64,000 bases of DNA, taken from the NCBI GenBank assembly GCA_005799745.1, contig SYFY01000051.1, positions 1 through 64,000 of the forward strand. The letters run 5' to 3'. The position numbers were made by a program, and so were the translations under genes. Source of the stretch: Gammaproteobacteria bacterium (GTDB lineage Bacteria; Pseudomonadota; Gammaproteobacteria; Pseudomonadales; Azotimanducaceae). The stretch's first letter is position 1, and the number at the start of each line of letters is the position of its first letter. Shown here piece by piece: positions 62,651 through 64,000 of the stretch. The notes under the pieces are model-generated. The model was not told the origin of the DNA. It ran no database searches and saw only the letters and a list, made by a program, of their open reading frames with translations.

Positions 62651-64000
62651 ATGCGTATTCCGTTTTTCTATCTTGTTATACTTCTGTCCGCGGTGATAAC
62701 GCCGTCGTTCGCCAACGAACTACAGGTGCTCTACAACACCCGCTGTGCGAGTTGTCACGACGGTAGTGTTCCCAAGGCGCCGCATCAGGTGAAGTTTCAA
62801 CTCATGGGTGCCGATTCGATCTATGCGGCGTTGACTGAAGGGTTGATGAAGCCCAATGCTGACGGCATCGATACCCCCACTTTGCGCAAGCTCGCTGATT
62901 TTCTCGGCGGCGAATCCCAGGAAACCGCGCGACCGGTCCTTCGATGCGAGAAGGACAGGGTTCCGCTCGCGACGCCTGCACTGCAAGGTTGGGGATTCAC
63001 GCCACACAACACACGCTTCATCGACTCAGCGGTGGCAGAACTTGCTGCCGAGGACGTGTCGAAACTCAAACTCAAATGGGCCTTTGCATTTCCCGGCGCG
63101 AGTCGTGCACGCAGCCAACCGTCGATGTATGGCGATCACATCCTCGTAGGCAGTCAGAGTGGTGCGGTCTATGCACTGAGCCTCGCCAATGGATGCGCGA
63201 CGTGGATCTTCACAGCCGCCGCGGAAGTGCGAAGTGCCGTAGTGGTGGATCCATCAGGCCAACAGGCGTTCTTTGGCGATATCCGTGGCATGGTCTATGC
63301 CGTTGATCCACGTTCCGGTCAGCTGTTGTGGCAGGTGCAATCACATGGCCATCCAACGACCACGCTGACGGGTTCGCCGCGCCTCCATGAAGGAGTGCTT
63401 TATGTCCCGCTGTCTTCGTCTGAGTGGGCGAGTGCGGCTGATCCTGCTTATCCCTGTTGCACGTTTCGTGGCGGCGTTGTGGCCATTCACAGTGAAACCG
63501 GTCGAGTGCTGTGGACCGCACATACCATCGCCGAAAAACCCAAGCCGACCGGTGAGAAAAACGCTCAAGACGCGCCCCGGTTCCACCCTGCAGGTGCGCC
63601 TGTCTGGAACTCACCCACCATCGATGCCAAACGTGGTGCGCTCTACGTCGGCACCGGTGAGGCTTACACCTCACCCGCCGTGGGTACGAGTGATGCCATC
63701 GTCGCTTTTGATCTGATTACCGGAGAGAAACGGTGGTCGTACCAGTCCATCCCTGGGGATGCGTGGAACATGGCGTGTTATATCGGCGGTGGGACGAACT
63801 GTCCCAAAGAAAATGGCCCTGACCTCGACATCGGCGCGCCACCTGCATTGATCACCCTGCCCGATGGTCGCGATGCGCTGATTGTGGGTCAGAAATCGGG
63901 GCACGTGTTTGCCCTCGATCCGGAAGATGGCAGCCTGATGTGGCGTAACAAGTATGGTCACGGGGGTTTTGCGGGGGGCGTGCATTGGGGGCTCGCCGTC
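62651..64000 (+). CDS. Quinohemoprotein (PQQ beta-propeller with N-terminal cytochrome c), cut by window edge
   Basis: 450 codons without a stop to the edge, from ATG 62651 with GGGGAGAG before it. Signal peptide (FYLVILLSAVITPSFA), then a heme c motif CASCH near residue 36. The PQQ propeller follows: LVGSQSGAVYALSLANG, MVYAVDPRSGQLLWQ, the vicinal disulfide Cys-Cys in YPCCTFRGG near residue 275, and FDLITGEKRWSYQ. The layout (heme before propeller) resembles polyvinyl-alcohol dehydrogenases. Periplasmic alcohol oxidation feeding cytochrome c; substrate unknown. Confidence 0.9.
   Translation, partial: MRIPFFYLVILLSAVITPSFANELQVLYNTRCASCHDGSVPKAPHQVKFQLMGADSIYAALTEGLMKPNADGIDTPTLRKLADFLGGESQETARPVLRCEKDRVPLATPALQGWGFTPHNTRFIDSAVAELAAEDVSKLKLKWAFAFPGASRARSQPSMYGDHILVGSQSGAVYALSLANGCATWIFTAAAEVRSAVVVDPSGQQAFFGDIRGMVYAVDPRSGQLLWQVQSHGHPTTTLTGSPRLHEGVLYVPLSSSEWASAADPAYPCCTFRGGVVAIHSETGRVLWTAHTIAEKPKPTGEKNAQDAPRFHPAGAPVWNSPTIDAKRGALYVGTGEAYTSPAVGTSDAIVAFDLITGEKRWSYQSIPGDAWNMACYIGGGTNCPKENGPDLDIGAPPALITLPDGRDALIVGQKSGHVFALDPEDGSLMWRNKYGHGGFAGGVHWGLAV

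Overview
The window looks like a chromosomal segment of a gammaproteobacterium with a lipid-, terpenoid- or aromatic-degrading lifestyle. The support is a biosynthetic SpeA, TonB receptor, TauE/SafE, ABC-F, cyclopropane-fatty-acid synthases, and many SDRs, P450s and PQQ dehydrogenases. The assignment is only to class and is an inference. I saw no tRNA, rRNA, CRISPR array, IS transposase or phage gene.

Layout. 1-16.6 kb: an acyl-CoA ligase cut by the window edge, a luciferase-like monooxygenase, an EthD / TraB-GumN / serine-hydrolase run, a VOC protein, a lipoprotein methyltransferase, DUF2164 plus a frameshifted membrane protein, a SIMPL protein, arginine decarboxylase, an exported amidohydrolase and a TonB receptor. 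16.8-21.9 kb: a decayed island. It holds a DUF4261-like remnant, an HtaA-domain gene between palindromic repeats, the tail of a histidine kinase, a broken response regulator, a broken regulator-cyclase, and an amidohydrolase with an in-frame stop. 22.0-24.5 kb: SRPBCC protein and Baeyer-Villiger-type monooxygenase.

24.8-33.7 kb: a tightly coupled lipid-modification cluster (desaturase, FAD oxidoreductase, DUF1365, two CFA-synthase-like methyltransferases, a small membrane protein) that runs into a sensor kinase. Its presumed response regulator lies on the opposite strand with overlapping 3' ends, followed by a lipocalin and an exported DUF6134-like protein. 33.8-47.2 kb: a thioesterase remnant, ABC-F, MFS, a 10-bp tandem repeat, an odd P450, a deletion chimera of MmgE/PrpD and xanthine dehydrogenase, an HpcH aldolase, an amidase remnant, nitroreductase, PQQ dehydrogenase and an OYE-family oxidoreductase. 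47.2-52.8 kb: an SDR lacking its catalytic Lys, a GFA protein, a palindromic operator in front of a TauE / DUF442 / degenerate metallo-beta-lactamase set, ThuA, MDR and a 35-residue membrane protein.

52.9-62.5 kb: a long minus-strand catabolic cluster. In transcription order: P450, a P450-like protein with no heme cysteine, P450, ferredoxin, three SDRs, then a flippase and a phosphotriesterase homologue. A second ferredoxin is divergent. The end holds a quinohemoprotein running off the edge.

Two themes stand out. First, the number of broken genes (internal deletions, frameshifts, in-frame TAG) and enzyme homologues missing catalytic residues is high, which suggests relaxed selection or genome erosion, for example after host association. 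Second, the most interesting possibly undescribed system is the P450 operon, in which a cysteine-less P450 homologue is translationally coupled to a canonical P450.
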